Below, piece by piece: positions 63,809-64,000 of a stretch of DNA of 64,000 nucleotides. The DNA comes from Gavia stellata (lineage: Eukaryota > Chordata > Aves > Gaviiformes > Gaviidae), in contig NW_026776913.1 of the NCBI RefSeq assembly GCF_030936135.1, positions 806,001 to 870,000 of the forward strand, given 5' to 3'. Position 1 is the stretch's first letter. Every line of letters begins with the position of its first letter. The notes beneath the pieces were generated by a model. It ran no database searches, was not told where the DNA came from, and was given only the letters and a program-made list of their open reading frames with translations. Position numbers and translations under genes: made by a program.

Positions 63809-64000
63809 ATTGCCCTGCACCCAGAGACTTACCGTGTCAAGGGCTGTGAAGATTTCTCCTCCAGTGAGCTCGCCTCTGTCCTCCCACCCCAGACTGCCTT
63901 TAGCCTCTCTCTGCCTTGATCCTCTCCCCTCGGTGCCTGCAGGCAGTGCCCTCAGCCCTGCTGCGCTCTGCAGAGGAGCTGCTCCTGGGCAGAGCTGTCT
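63809..64000 (-). repeat. OR-E leader exon and donor, cut by the window edge
   Basis: The donor ACG|GTAAGT is kept on the minus strand (GT at 63832-63831). The exon side continues past the window end and matches 9380-9549 of the OR-A block. With the acceptor at 61113-61112 the predicted intron is 2721 nt, of which 1344 are the CR1 and its target repeat. Confidence 0.75.

Overview
The window looks like a bird genome. It is packed with CR1 LINE remnants carrying the CR1-type 3' octamer (ATTCTGTG)n, with avian ERVL- and ERVK-like LTR fossils, and with a cluster of olfactory receptors resembling the large OR14 (gamma-c) family of birds. The species cannot be told from the sequence. All similarity and identity statements are by-eye readings of this window; nothing was aligned by computer or searched in a database.

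Five olfactory receptor (OR) genes have an open single-exon coding region: OR-A (11325-12260 +), OR-B (22805-23857 -), OR-C (33730-34749 +), OR-D (42283-43335 +) and OR-E (60153-61088 -). Each sits at the end of a duplicated 2-4 kb block. The block has a perfect splice donor (ACG|GTAAGT) 1.4-2.7 kb upstream of the ATG and a pyrimidine-rich acceptor 16-24 bp before the ATG, so each gene probably has a spliced 5' untranslated leader. A sixth OR, of another subfamily, is a pseudogene (27209-27717 +). No other host protein-coding gene could be supported.

Layout: 1-8290 is old repeat-rich DNA (CR1 pieces, an LTR fossil, copies of a dispersed repeat here called C, and a diverged local duplication called F). 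8290-12470 is the OR-A block. 13690-16995 is a rearranged CR1. From about 14925 to 25870 runs the left arm of a large inverted duplication; its right arm is about 40245-51164. The arms are about 10.9 kb each, by eye in the mid-to-high 90s percent identical, and contain OR-B and OR-D. The 14.4-kb spacer holds a C copy, the OR pseudogene, the OR-C block, a minisatellite and CR1 copies. The right arm ends exactly at an LTR; 51165-56066 is a mosaic of endogenous retrovirus fossils with three unlike LTRs. 56067-59290 is a pile of CR1 fragments and an ERVL-like LTR. 60153-64000 is the inverted OR-E block, whose predicted leader intron has received a young CR1.

The main story is OR family growth by block duplication, inversion and probable gene conversion. 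Arm partners OR-B and OR-D encode identical proteins for their last 196 residues but differ at nine positions before that. Minisatellites with head-to-head halves lie in both arms.
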